Assembly (NCBI RefSeq): GCF_000210295.1
Contig: NC_026744.1
Span: 4,354,617-4,418,616 of the forward strand
Reading direction: 5' to 3'
Length of the DNA stretch: 64,000 bases
Origin: Trypanosoma brucei gambiense DAL972
Lineage: Eukaryota > Euglenozoa > Kinetoplastea > Trypanosomatida > Trypanosomatidae
The position numbers and the translations under genes were made by a program. Under the pieces are notes generated by a model. It saw nothing but the letters and a program-made list of their open reading frames with translations. It searched no databases and had not been told where the DNA came from. Below are positions 1 through 10,864 of this stretch, piece after piece; within the stretch, counting starts at the first letter, position 1; every line of letters starts with the position of its first letter.

Positions 1-553
1 ATTAAATGCATAAATATAAATATAAAAATATATACGTCTTTTGTTTTTTTTTCTTCTTTCCTCTTTATTTGATTGTTTGTTTATACGTTTACGTCCGTAC
101 ACGCGCCTGTGTGAGGGTGTGTAATCTTTTTTTCTTTTTTTTTTTTTAAAATTATTCTTTCTTTCTCTTTCTCTTTCTCTCTCTTTCTCCCTTTCTTTTC
201 CCCTACCCCCTCCTTTTAAACTTCTTTTTCTTTGTCTTATTGTTTTTGTTTTTGTTTTTGCTGTTGTTGTTGTTTTGTTGATTTTTTTTAAAAATTTTTT
301 CTTTATATTTATATTTACGTGTTTGTTGGACTCATATAAATATGTGTACATATATTTGGTGTGTGCTCGCATGTTTGCATGCATGCATGCGTGTGTTTTG
401 TGTTTGTGTGTAAATAACCCTTTTCCTTCTTTTTCTTTCCTTCCTTTCTTTTTTTCTTTTTCTTTTTTTTTTCTATTCCAATTCTCATTTCTCTTAAAAC
501 TTCTCTGTTATTATTCCCGTCTTTTTGGTCTTTTTCTTTTTTTTACAATTGGG
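1..553. other. Gene-free low-complexity DNA left of gap 1
   Basis: AT-rich sequence with long T and CT runs and a GT-rich patch near 355-415. No coding potential is seen on either strand. On the minus strand the part next to the gap is A-rich and resembles the 3' UTR of the membrane protein interrupted by the gap. Confidence 0.6.
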
Positions 554-653
554 NNNNNNNNNNNNNNNNNNNNNNNNNNNNNNNNNNNNNNNNNNNNNNN
601 NNNNNNNNNNNNNNNNNNNNNNNNNNNNNNNNNNNNNNNNNNNNNNNNNNNNN
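554..653. other. Assembly gap 1 (100 N)
   Basis: Exactly 100 Ns, a conventional placeholder, so the true length is unknown. It removes the C-terminal end and stop codon of the minus-strand membrane protein to its right. Confidence 0.97.
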
Positions 654-2011
654 CTCCTAAGGCAGAACGGATGTATGATAGCAGTATAACCCGCAGCAGC
701 AGTAGTGGCAAATGCCGGAAGAACCCCAAAAGCCACCAGACGAGACATCAACCATGCTAGGCATACCGAGAGCGCTAGAAACGGAGGTCCAGCAACATAT
801 CCCACATCAGCACAGGTAAACAGCAACAAAGATGCAAATGAACCAACGAAACTGGCTGCCTGAACAAGTTCTCGTACAACAAAAGAGGTAGTGACATTCA
901 AAAGGACACCATAAAGCAGACGGAAGTCGTCCACTACCAACATGGCTGTTGAAACGAGTAACACGACGTGAGGAACTTCCCACACACCACGAAAACAAAA
1001 CACAACTAACAGCGAAGAAACTGCGATTGCATGAAACGACATGAGCTTCAGCATCATGCACTTCCCACCTAAAAGATTATCCACAAACGGATTCGTCCTA
1101 AAAACATTGTATGTTTCATGGTGTAACATTAGCATGCTGATAATAAAAACGGCAAACACATGCACCACTGCACGCCTCAATCCAAATGAAGAATTCGATT
1201 CAGAAACCAAAGCTTCGGGGACAAAAACATCGCTTGGACTACCCTGAACCAAATGAACCTCACTGCCACAAAACAAGCACCTAAATACATCACCATCAAC
1301 GAAGACGGGAAATTCCTCACTACAGTAAGAATCCCATCTGCCAGCAGCGACAACTGGTTCGTCAACAAAACGTTCTGCAGTAACGCTATGCAATCCATCG
1401 AGAGTACCGTAGGTCCTTTCCAATATCGAACTATCACCGTTCCCACCGAAAGGCCCTCTTCCTGCACCCAACAGCGGTTCTTGATCACCACAGTCAGCAA
1501 CACAACAGTCTCCCGTCGCCACTAATTTAGAAGAACGTAGACCACTAACAGACCTACGCACATCAGTTACCGCACTGACAACTCCAACACACCCACAATG
1601 AAAACTATCAACCTTTTCCTTAAGCGGCACATCTCGATCCACGCCAACACAAACAGATGGCTGCATCGACAAAACTCCGTATTCAATCTCTTTACTACCG
1701 CTTGAAAATGCACCCGCAGTAGTGAAGCGGGACATACTATGCGATGAAGAGCGTGCTGAAAATATTGTTGCGCCCCTTCGGAAATCCCTTCCAGTAGAGT
1801 GCCGTGCTAAATACTCCTCATTTTCAATCACCGCTCTACTGGTAGTTTCAGTCTTCAGAAATAAATTCACACAAGAAACAGACACAACGTCATCATCGCT
1901 ATCCATCAAAATATCTCGAACGTGCTCCACAAGACTCGCACCGTCACTTGCAGCAAGGCCGTGGTCCGACCCATCTACCTCTTGGCTGCCGAACCACGTT
2001 TTACTCTCCAT
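654..2011 (-). CDS. Multi-pass membrane protein, C-terminus lost in gap
   Basis: I do not recognise a family. The first in-frame ATG is at 2011; the codon before it is GTG. About 275 N-terminal residues are soluble and rich in Ser, Asp and Gly, with one Cys-x2-Cys pair (FRCLFC) near residue 245. From about residue 280 there follow roughly five hydrophobic segments, continuing into gap 1, so the number of membrane passes and the C-terminus are unknown. The architecture (long polar N-terminus, then a block of membrane helices) resembles the protein at 37705-39609, but I cannot show homology. A transporter or channel-like role is possible; none is supported by a motif. It would be the last visible gene of the leftward array. 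Confidence 0.75.
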
Positions 2012-2682
2012 CACCTCACCGGAAATTCAACCACTGATGTTGATATTGACTCGGAGAGGTCAGCACACAGCTATTACCGGTGCCTTCTTATCCTTTCCTA
2101 TCCAGAACCCAAAACACCCCCACCTCTTTTTCACTAATCCTTGCTCGTTACTATGACTACGCTGCACAAAGAAATACCGTTTGCAAGCCTGACAAATGGG
2201 GAAAAGGGCTACAGAGTGGAGCACTACAGTGGAAAATACGTGTGCGGTATAAGCACACAGCGACAGGAAGACACAACAGCCTCGGTCAGTTCGTTACAAA
2301 CCCCAGAAGCTCAGAGATGCGGTACCTTCATGCCCAACAGGTATGCACAAGGCAGCAACATACAGAAACGAGTTGAAAAAAAAAGGAAAAAAGGAAAAAA
2401 GTAAGCAAACAATTACATACTTGGGAAGTGCTATACCTCTTCAAAATACAGAAACGTGCTCGGCGCACCACCAATATCATATTAGACAAGAATGCCGTGC
2501 AGCGCCGGCCGCAACGCTCCAAATCACTTTAACGTCCACACAACGAAATACCGGAATGACGCTGAAAATGGTAGTAGCGCTTGGAGCGAAGCGCCCACCT
2601 ACGCTATTTCCCGAAAACAAGCACAAATACAGGCAGTAATCTGCAATAGCTCAATGAAGGCGGTAAAGCACATGAGATACAG
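2012..2682 (-). other. Intergenic region / 3' UTR of the repeat protein
   Basis: No coding potential. It should contain the 3' UTR of the repeat gene on the right and the splice acceptor of the membrane-protein gene on the left. No strong minus-strand pyrimidine tract is visible close to the ATG at 2011. Confidence 0.5.
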
Positions 2683-4752
2683 TTAACGGAGTTCGTAACG
2701 ACCAAACATGATCGATCCAACAGCAAGGACGAGCATCCCCACCGCAGAGGCTGAGAACGCAGCAGCCTCCTTCCACTCGGATATACCTCCCTCCTGCATG
2801 TACGCTGCAGCAACAGCGGGAGAGCAGCGCTGCAACGCAGCAAGCATTGCCTCATGCCGATTCTGGCGCTGCTTGTGCATGTCGTCCAAGAGTTTCCGCA
2901 CGTTGAATAACATTAAACGCACCCTGTCTTGCATCTGTTGAAGAAGGTCATTCGGGGCGGAAACCCCACTCGACAGGACCCGTGACTCACCAGAACCTTC
3001 GCAGTGCTCGTGGCGCGGTGACACCATCAAACAATCCAGCTCCTCCCCGACCGCGTCGATTCGGGCTTGCAGTAAACGAAGATTCTCATCTTGCCGTTTC
3101 CATGTCCCCTCAGCCCTCATTACACGGCGCTTATAATCACTTGCAGCAGCCTGCAGCTCTGTGCGCGCCCCATAGTTATCCCCTGAGTCGCTGTGCCTCT
3201 CAGCTAGTTGCATCACACGCTTGAAATGCCGAGCCTCCTTTATGCACGGAGCGATCTGTGAAACAACCTTGCCACAGCGCTGAATATCCCTTTCGATTGC
3301 CTTAATCTTCCTCAGTAGCAGCACGATTGGAGCACCCAGCGATTGCAGAGCAGAGATGTTATAGCTTTCCGAATTCTCCCCGGCACCCTCATCCGAGTTC
3401 GTTGTATGACAAAATTCACCATCCACCGCACGTTTGCTCCGTCTCCTCCGCTGGGAGGGTCGGTCATGAAGAACAGTGCCAAGTTCAGAATGTCCGTGAA
3501 CAGCACAGTCAGACTCAAAATAATCTTCCGCCAGTCCACTCTCAGCACCCACGACAGATGTATCATAGGAACTATCAAGGGCATCCTCCAGACTACATGA
3601 CCCTTCACCTTCTGAAAAATTAGCAAGCTTTGCTTGCGCAAAATCAACGTCAGCAGAACAAGATTTTTCGTTCGGGGAACATGTGAGCTTTACCACATTT
3701 TTCGAAATGTCCCTCCCTGCATTTATTTCATTCAACTGCCTCATTAGTACAGCGTTTTCTTCTTTGAGTTTTCCAAGTTCAGTATGAAAAGGGTCACTAA
3801 ACTTGGCACCACCCTCCATTTCATTAAGGTTTTCGGGCGCCTCTTTCGAATAATGCTCCTCAGCAAGTTGCTTTTTCAGTTCCTTCTCCAGAGCTGCCTT
3901 AGAACCATTAACATCACTCAGTTGCTTCCTCAGTCCCTTCAGTTCCTTCTCGATTGATGATTTGGAACCAGTCACATCACTCAGTTGCTTCCTCAGTTCC
4001 TTCAGTTCCTTCTCGAGTGATGATTTGGAACCAGCCACATCACTCAGTTGCTTCCTCAGCTCCTTCTCCAGTGATGATTTGGAACCAACCACATCACTCG
4101 GTTGCTTCCTCAGCTCCTTGAGTTCCGTCTCCATTAACGCCTTGGCGTCATTAACATCACTCAGTTGCTTCCTCAGCTCCTTCATTTCCTTCTCCAGTGA
4201 TGATTTGGAACCAACCACATCACTCGGTTGCTTCCTCAGCTCCTTTAGTTCCTTCTCCAGTGATGATTTGGAACCAGTCACATCACTCAGTTGCTTCCTC
4301 AGTTCCTTCAGTTCCTTCTCGATTGATGATTTGGAACCAGTCACATCACTCAGTTGCTTCCTCAGTTCCTTCAGTTCCTTCTCGAGTGATGATTTGGAAC
4401 CAGTCACATCGCTCAGTTGCTTCCTCAGCTCCTTCAGTTCCTTCTCGAGTGATGATTTGGAATCAGCCACACCGCTCAGTTGCTTCCTCAACTCCTTCAG
4501 TTCATTTTCCATTAACGCCTTAGAATCATTCATCCCACCGAGTTGCTTCTTTATGCTGTCACTGCTTTCACCCTTTAGTTGACACTCAGGGCCACTTGAT
4601 TTCTTTGTTTTTGTCTCAACTATCAGCTCATCCAGCTCCTTCTCGAGTGATGATTTGGAATCAGCCACATCGCTCAGCTGCTTCCTCAGCTCCTTCAGTT
4701 CCGTCTCCATCAACGCCTTGGCGTCATTAACATCATTTAGTTGCTTCTTAGC
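2683..4752 (-). CDS. Tail-anchored coiled-coil repeat protein, 5' end lost
   Basis: The N-terminal half is a tandem array of 21-residue units (ELKELRKQLSDVTGSKSSLEK and variants). As 21 is three heptads, this should form one continuous coiled coil. A non-repeat insert near the left end of the visible array includes a Lys-rich stretch. The C-terminal half is non-repetitive, with further helical segments and an acidic, Ser-rich middle. The last 25 residues hold a single hydrophobic helix (about VGMLVLAVGSIMF) followed by a short polar tail, as in tail-anchored membrane proteins such as some golgins; a tethering or structural role is inferred only. The frame is open to 4752 without a credible start; ATGs inside the array are repeat residues. 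The real start probably lies in gap 2. Confidence 0.85.
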   Translation of the reverse strand, partial: AKKQLNDVNDAKALMETELKELRKQLSDVADSKSSLEKELDELIVETKTKKSSGPECQLKGESSDSIKKQLGGMNDSKALMENELKELRKQLSGVADSKSSLEKELKELRKQLSDVTGSKSSLEKELKELRKQLSDVTGSKSSIEKELKELRKQLSDVTGSKSSLEKELKELRKQPSDVVGSKSSLEKEMKELRKQLSDVNDAKALMETELKELRKQPSDVVGSKSSLEKELRKQLSDVAGSKSSLEKELKELRKQLSDVTGSKSSIEKELKGLRKQLSDVNGSKAALEKELKKQLAEEHYSKEAPENLNEMEGGAKFSDPFHTELGKLKEENAVLMRQLNEINAGRDISKNVVKLTCSPNEKSCSADVDFAQAKLANFSEGEGSCSLEDALDSSYDTSVVGAESGLAEDYFESDCAVHGHSELGTVLHDRPSQRRRRSKRAVDGEFCHTTNSDEGAGENSESYNISALQSLGAPIVLLLRKIKAIERDIQRCGKVVSQIAPCIKEARHFKRVMQLAERHSDSGDNYGARTELQAAASDYKRRVMRAEGTWKRQDENLRLLQARIDAVGEELDCLMVSPRHEHCEGSGESRVLSSGVSAPNDLLQQMQDRVRLMLFNVRKLLDDMHKQRQNRHEAMLAALQRCSPAVAAAYMQEGGISEWKEAAAFSASAVGMLVLAVGSIMFGRYELR
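3880..4752 (-). repeat. 63-bp tandem repeat array encoding 21-residue heptad units
   Basis: About a dozen units are visible. Most differ by a few bases. One unit is 54 bp (18 residues; a KEL triplet is missing). Two units carry Pro in place of Leu (QPSDVVGS), and two carry the alternative core NDAKALMET. High identity between units makes copy number prone to collapse in assembly. Confidence 0.9.
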
Positions 4753-4935
4753 TCACTCTCCATCAATTATTAAAATCAGTCACAGCACCTAACTGCTTTT
4801 TTGGTTTCTCAGTTCGGTTTTCTATAGAAACATGGGGGCACTCACATCAACCAAGTGGTTCCCTAAATTCCTCCAGATCTTTTTTCCATAAAGCCCTGGG
4901 GGCATTTAAATCACCTAATTGCCTCCCCTAAATTT
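4753..4935 (-). other. Degraded continuation of the 63-bp repeats up to gap 2
   Basis: On the minus strand this stretch still aligns by eye with the repeat units (recognisable LRKQL, NDAKAL and ME segments) but carries many single-base indels and doubled bases that break the frame. The decay worsens towards the gap, which suggests low-quality read ends rather than biological divergence. Confidence 0.65.
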
Positions 4936-5035
4936 NNNNNNNNNNNNNNNNNNNNNNNNNNNNNNNNNNNNNNNNNNNNNNNNNNNNNNNNNNNNNNNNN
5001 NNNNNNNNNNNNNNNNNNNNNNNNNNNNNNNNNNN
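4936..5035. other. Assembly gap 2 (100 N)
   Basis: Exactly 100 Ns. It lies between the repeat array and an apparent trans-splicing tract, so it must contain the start codon and an unknown number of repeat units of the coiled-coil gene. Confidence 0.97.
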
Positions 5036-5095
5036 GGGATGAAAAAGAAAAAACAAAAACAGAAACAAAACAATACAGTAAAAGATAAAGATAAT
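5036..5095 (-). promoter_or_regulatory. Putative trans-splicing pyrimidine tract of the repeat protein
   Basis: The plus strand is almost pure A/G/C-poor purine here, so the minus strand reads as a long T/C tract running into the gap. This is what precedes spliced-leader acceptors. The AG itself would lie in the gap. Confidence 0.5.
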
Positions 5096-6006
5096 GATGA
5101 AGCGCTCGGCGTGTTAAAGTGCAACAATAAAAAAAAAACAAAAACGGTTCAGTGGACGGAAAGGTCGAAAGTTACTGGAAACAAAAAGCGTAGACGGGAA
5201 GGGGAAAAGAGAAGCAGAGTTAGAGGAAATAAATAAAACAAAACAAAAAAGCTTTTATATTCTTCTTTTATTATTATTATTATCTCCTTTACAATAATAC
5301 TAATAATAAATAAAATAAATGAATAAAATGATAACAACGGAGAAGAACGTAAAAGAGGAGCAACAAAGCGGAAGCAAACGAACAGACACACTGATGGAAA
5401 AATATGATGAAATATTTTTTGAAAAAAAAAAGAAAAGAAAGGTAAAGTAAGATTGGGGGACTAGGCACACACACAAACAAACATGAATAAACATATAAAA
5501 CTAAATATATAACCAAATATATAAATATTTATGTGCTCACTCAATATCCCCTTTATTTTGTCTTTTTCAGTATCATTATCATTATTTTATTTTATTTATT
5601 TATTTATTCTCCCCCTTCTTTTCCTTTTTTTTTATATTTCCCATCTTATTTTTCTTTCTTCCATTTTGTTCGCTACATCATTTCATTTCACTCTTTACGT
5701 TATCTCTCTCCATCTCTTCCTCTCTCCTTCTCTCTTGTTGTTCTTCCAGCATCACAACTATTTTCAGTTTCTTTTTTTTTTTTTGCTTTTTTTTGATTTT
5801 GTTGCTGTTGTTATTTTCTCTCCCATCTCCCTTTCTTTTTTTTTTCTTAAAAAAAAAAAAAGCAAAAAAAAAGTTTTTTTTTCCCCTTCCTCCAAATGAT
5901 CCGATCAACGCACAAACACACACTTCGCTGTTGAATCATTCCCTCCCTCCCCAAAGAAAAAAAAACAAAAAACAAAAAGAAGCTCACTCACTCACTCACA
6001 CGCACG

Positions 6007-6044
6007 CACACACACACACACTATATATATATATATATATATAT
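6007..6044. repeat. (AC)n-(TA)n compound microsatellite
   Basis: An AC run (6007-6021) passes directly into an AT run (6022-6044). Confidence 0.9.
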
Positions 6045-6372
6045 GCCATTCACATATTCAAACAAAAAACGAATGAAAACAAAACAAGAAAAAAAAGGTA
6101 AATAAAATTAAATTAAACTAGGAAAAAAAAACAAAAAAATTGACGCCACAACAATTTGTTGAAGCAAACGAAGAGGGGAAAAATATGAAAAATGGACAAA
6201 GGAAAAGCGCAGCAGCAGCAGCAGCACCCGCTGCTGGTGCCACACACAAATTCACTCATTTGTTCAATCACTCATATCATTAAATACGTATATTATATAT
6301 ATCTACATATATGACAGAACACATTTACGCAATAGTAATAGTAGTAATATATAGATATATTTACTTATGGAA

Positions 6373-6398
6373 ATATATATATATATATATATATATAT
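6373..6398. repeat. (AT)n microsatellite
   Basis: Uninterrupted AT dinucleotides. Confidence 0.9.
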
Positions 6399-7924
6399 CA
6401 AACACAGCAAGAAAGCGGATGGTATTTAGTATTGGAGCCATACCGCCTCATTCCTCAGGCTTCTCACCTCCTTTATTTTTTTCTTCTCTTCTCACTTGTG
6501 CCTCGTTTTTTCTTTCTTCTTTTCTTTTCTCTCAAGTTTGTTTTCTGCTGCTTACACAAAAGTGGATGTAATGCGTATAAGCAACCGCACAACAAACCAA
6601 ACAAACAAACAAAAGAGTTAGAGGAAAGGTTACAAGTGATGATGATAATAATAATAATAACAATAAGGGAAGAAGAGAGACCCAAAAACAAAATAAAACA
6701 AAACATTGAGCAAATAGAAATAATAATAATAATATTATATAAATTATATATATATATATATACAATATAAATAAATATATATACATATATAAATATATAT
6801 AATTATAACAATAAAACAAGAAGGAAAAACGCAGTGAAACATGAAATGTAGTTACGGAAAGAAAACCAAACAAGCAAACATAAAAAAAAAGAAAAGAAAA
6901 AAGAAAGAGAGGGGGAAAAGGAAATCAGAAGACACATCAACACTCCGCCAAAGTACGAAGAATAGGGAGCATACAGATAATATATAAATATATATAAAGA
7001 TACATATGTATATAACATAATAGAAAGAACATAAAAACGAAAGAAAAAAAAAACGACGGTCAATCACCAATCAAAACGTCAAATTGATCCCGAACGGAAC
7101 AAAGTTGTGGGGAACGCGAAAACAAAAAAAAACACCCACAAAAAAGACGTGGCGGTGGTGGTGGTGGTGGTGGCGGAAACTCAAAAACGAAAAAAAAAGG
7201 AAAAGAGTGAACCGAGCCGCAGGAGACAAATATCAGGACAAGAAAAAAAAAAACACCAACCCACACATATGCCTAAAAGCGTAAAGGGAAGAAGTGGCCA
7301 TCAGAACTGATAACAATAAAAAAAAACAATTGATGAAAAGAAAAGTAAATGACAGATTTGACGACGACAACAACAATGACAAGTAAATAATAATGATCAC
7401 CATTATCATCATTTATATCATCACAATGCCACAACAACAAAAAAAAAAACAAAATCACGGAAACTCATCCCTTCTCTCTCTCTCTCTCCCTCCCACTCGC
7501 CTTTTGTTTCTTTTTGAACTTTATTGTCGCTGTTTCATTTATTTCTTCCTCTTGATTCGTATTTATTTATATAAAAGAAAAACCATTGCTTCCTCGGACT
7601 CCCACACGAAACAGCCTTTAAAACAAAACAAAAGAGCGCTAACAGAGAAAGTCAGAAGGCAAAGAAAGAAAGAAAAAACAAGTCAGGCACACAAATATGT
7701 AATTAAGTATAAATTTATAAATATAAATCTCCACCACAACGCAAAAGATAAATATCAAGATTATATATATAAATAATATAGTTTTTACATATAATTTTTA
7801 ATTAATTATGGCGTAATGAGGGGACCTGAAATATCCAAAAACATTGAGAACGAAATCCACAGGAAAGTATACTGAAACCCAGTAGAGAAAGGGGAAAAGA
7901 AAGGAGGTAAAAAAAAAAAACAAA

Positions 7925-7944
7925 ACACACACACACACACACAC
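7925..7944. repeat. (AC)n microsatellite
   Basis: Uninterrupted AC dinucleotides directly after an A run. Confidence 0.9.
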
Positions 7945-8000
7945 TTACAACCAGAGTGTCAGAACCTTAAATATAATTAAATATGGTTTAATAGGGGGCA

Positions 8001-8030
8001 AATATAAGTAAATATAAGTAAATATAAGTA
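8001..8030. repeat. 10-bp tandem repeat, three copies
   Basis: Three perfect copies of AATATAAGTA in gene-free DNA. Confidence 0.85.
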
Positions 8031-10864
8031 AATACATATAATACATATGCACCATATGTATAGATGTGTCATTATTAGCTAAAAGGCGGGAAATACACAA
8101 ACACAAACACAATCACAATCACACACGCAATATAATAACAATAATGATGGTAATGGAAGAATTCATACGTAAATGTATGAAGGGACCATAACATGAAAAG
8201 GAAGAGAAAAGGAGGAGGAAGAAAAACAAACAAATAAAAACGCCAAACATAATCAAAAAAAAAAGGAAGGAGGTATTCTTCTTTTTCATCTTCGTGTCTT
8301 TACTGAATTTTTTTTAGATTGTTTTGATTCTTTAACCTTGTTTTTTTTACCTTATTCTTTGTACTCAGGAGGTGGGGACGGGGGGGGATATCTCCCGCGA
8401 AGCAAATTGAATGATGATAATGATAATGATATGGCAAAGCAATTAGTGCCGGGGTTGCGTGGGGCAAGTTTTAGAGGGATATGAGGAGAAGGAGAAAATA
8501 AAGAGGGGAAAGGGGGGAAATGAAAACAGCAAACACAAACACAGGAGCCTATTTATGTATTCATTTTATTTGCTTATCCATTCATTCATATTTAATCCTT
8601 CATTCGGTCACAAAAGAGAGGTGCACGCATGCGCTAATGTATTCAACATGTTGGTGCAAAATATATCAAGCGAAAGAAAAATAGTACAAAAAATGAGGGA
8701 GGAACTAAAGGAAAACAGAAATGGGCTGGCACGCGAGTTTTTCGAATAGGGCAAAGTGTAAAGGGAAAGGGAAAGGAACAGACAGGTACGCGCGCGCCCA
8801 TTCATTTAAATCACGCGCACAGGAGCCCTCCACCCGCCTCATATTATTATTTTTTTTCTTTTTTTTTGTTTAATCACCCCATCCACCCACAACCCAAAGA
8901 CAAGGGGAAATTTCCTTGTATTTTTTTCTTTTTTCCTTTCCTTTCCTTCTTCTTTTTTTTTTTCTCTTATCTCCTCTCCTCTTTTCCTTCTTTCACCCTC
9001 TCCTCTCCCCTCCCCTGTCACGCCCTGTAATTGTCAATGCCATTATTATCACATTGTCATTAGCTCATTCAGTTATTTTATTTCACTATTGGTTAGGTCT
9101 GATATTTTGTTATTCTTTTTTTTAATTTTTTTTGCTTTCCCTCTTCCCCTCCCCCCTCTCCCCTCTCCGTTTCTTTCTCTTTCTTTACTTTACTCTCCTT
9201 TCCTTCTTTTTGAAACTCCTTTTTTTTTAAATATAATTTTTTCTTTCTTTTTCTTTGCTTTGTTTTTTTTTTTCAGAGGGAAAGTTGGATCAAACTTTTT
9301 TCTCTGTGGCTGGCGTTGTTGGTGTTGTTCTATTATCATTATCATTATTATAATCATTCATTTTCATTTTTTCCCCTTCCTCTTTTTTTGTCTTTTCTTC
9401 TTCTTTTTTTTCCTTTTTCTTCTTTTTTTTCCTTTTTCTTCTGTTACCTTTTTATTATTTTATTTTTCTTTTGTTATTTTATTTTTTTATTTTTGTTTGA
9501 GCGTTACTGTCCTTTTTTTTTTTGTTGTTGCTGGGTTCCAAAAATTCGGCGAGTACTCCAACAACAATAACAATAAATAACAACACGGAGGGAAGTGAGA
9601 AGGAAGCCACACACATATATGTATAAACATAAGCACAAACGCACGCAAACACACAAAAACGAACAAAAAAAAAGCAAAGGAAGGAAGGAAAGAGACACTA
9701 AAATGTCTGAACTTCCACAAGTGACAAAACAAATACGGGAACGGAAAAACGAAAGAAAAAAAAGGAAAGAGAAAACAAAAACAAAATAAAATAATAAAAT
9801 AGTAAAAGATACGCACAATGAAAAAAAAAGTACAACATACATACTTTTATAACTCCCTCCACAAATGCACATGACCACTAGCCACGACCACGTGCACACA
9901 AAAGAAAAAAAAGGAAAAGGGAAAAGGAACAAGGAAGAACCAGAGGAAAAAGGGAAAAAAAAGAACAACAACACACTTTTCCAATGTGTTTCTCATAATA
10001 TATATATATTTATTTATTTATTTATTTATATTTTCATATTTATATTTATTTATTTATACCTACAAAATATATATATAAATATAGGTGTGTCTGTGCATTT
10101 GTGTCTATGTTCATATATGTGTTCATTCATTCATTTCCCCCTTGTTTTTCCTTCCTTTCCTTTCCTTTCCTTTCTTCTCCCTTTTTTCTTTTTCCTCCTC
10201 CCCCTCTTCTGTTAGTCTATTTCAAATATTAGGTTTTTGGGTTTGTCCTTCCCCTATTTCTTCCCTCGCTTCCACAGCTCGTTGGAAACATGCGGTCTCA
10301 CCATTTTGTATTGGTCATCAGTATTTTACTTCGTATGGTGTGTCGCAGCCTCTTTCGTTTTGATCATTTCACTTATATCGAGTCTTTCTTTTTGATGTGT
10401 GTATGTGTGCGTGTGTGCATGAGTTCGATTCTTCTCTCCCATTCGACGGGAATGTATGGGCTCAGTCATCTTTTCTTTTCCCTTTTTTTCGTGATTACTT
10501 TTTCCTTTCGTCTTCATGCTTCAATTTATGACCCATACATACACATACACAACACATACACATAAACAAACAAACAAACAAACACACACACACACACGGA
10601 CACATGATTTGCTCCACCTAAAGCGCTACATCGACATCACTTTACTTCTTCTCTTCGCTGTTTCCACGCTTTGCTCTCTCTCTCTCTTTTTCTCTCTCGA
10701 TCTCTCTCTTTCAATCCTACGACTGCTCCAAATACTTCAACCGTTTTCTTCGCTAACCGCTAGTTTCTTTTCTTCTGATCGTTCCTTTTCACGTCATGCA
10801 TTTCCCCCCCCCAACACACACACACACATTCTTCCACTTACCATCACCTGCTTTCAGTTGACTT

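Larger units (their letters stand above)
5096..10864. other. Gene-free low-complexity region of about 5.8 kb
   Basis: No frame on either strand looks coding: open frames here are made of F/L/S or K/N/R from homopolymer runs. It alternates blocks that are pyrimidine-rich on the plus strand (for example 5531-5880, 8830-9500) with purine-rich blocks (6060-6240, 6820-7330, 9600-9970). Microsatellites and a (GGT)n run near 7150-7180 are scattered through it. It must include the 3' UTR of the CCCH protein gene at its right edge. I saw no tRNA A/B-box pair and no retroelement. Confidence 0.7.

Noticed and set aside
3962..4582. Long plus-strand open frame over the repeat array (about 206 codons)
   Set aside because: It is the antisense image of the 63-bp repeats, whose regular codons keep the opposite strand open; the coiled coil on the minus strand is the meaningful frame.
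9089..9974. Long hydrophobic frames on both strands of the gene desert
   Set aside because: They translate T-rich or A-rich runs (poly-F/L or poly-K) and have no plausible start context.
10425..10445. Possible tRNA B box (GAGTTCGATTC)
   Set aside because: No A box or acceptor-stem pairing upstream in the GT-rich sequence.
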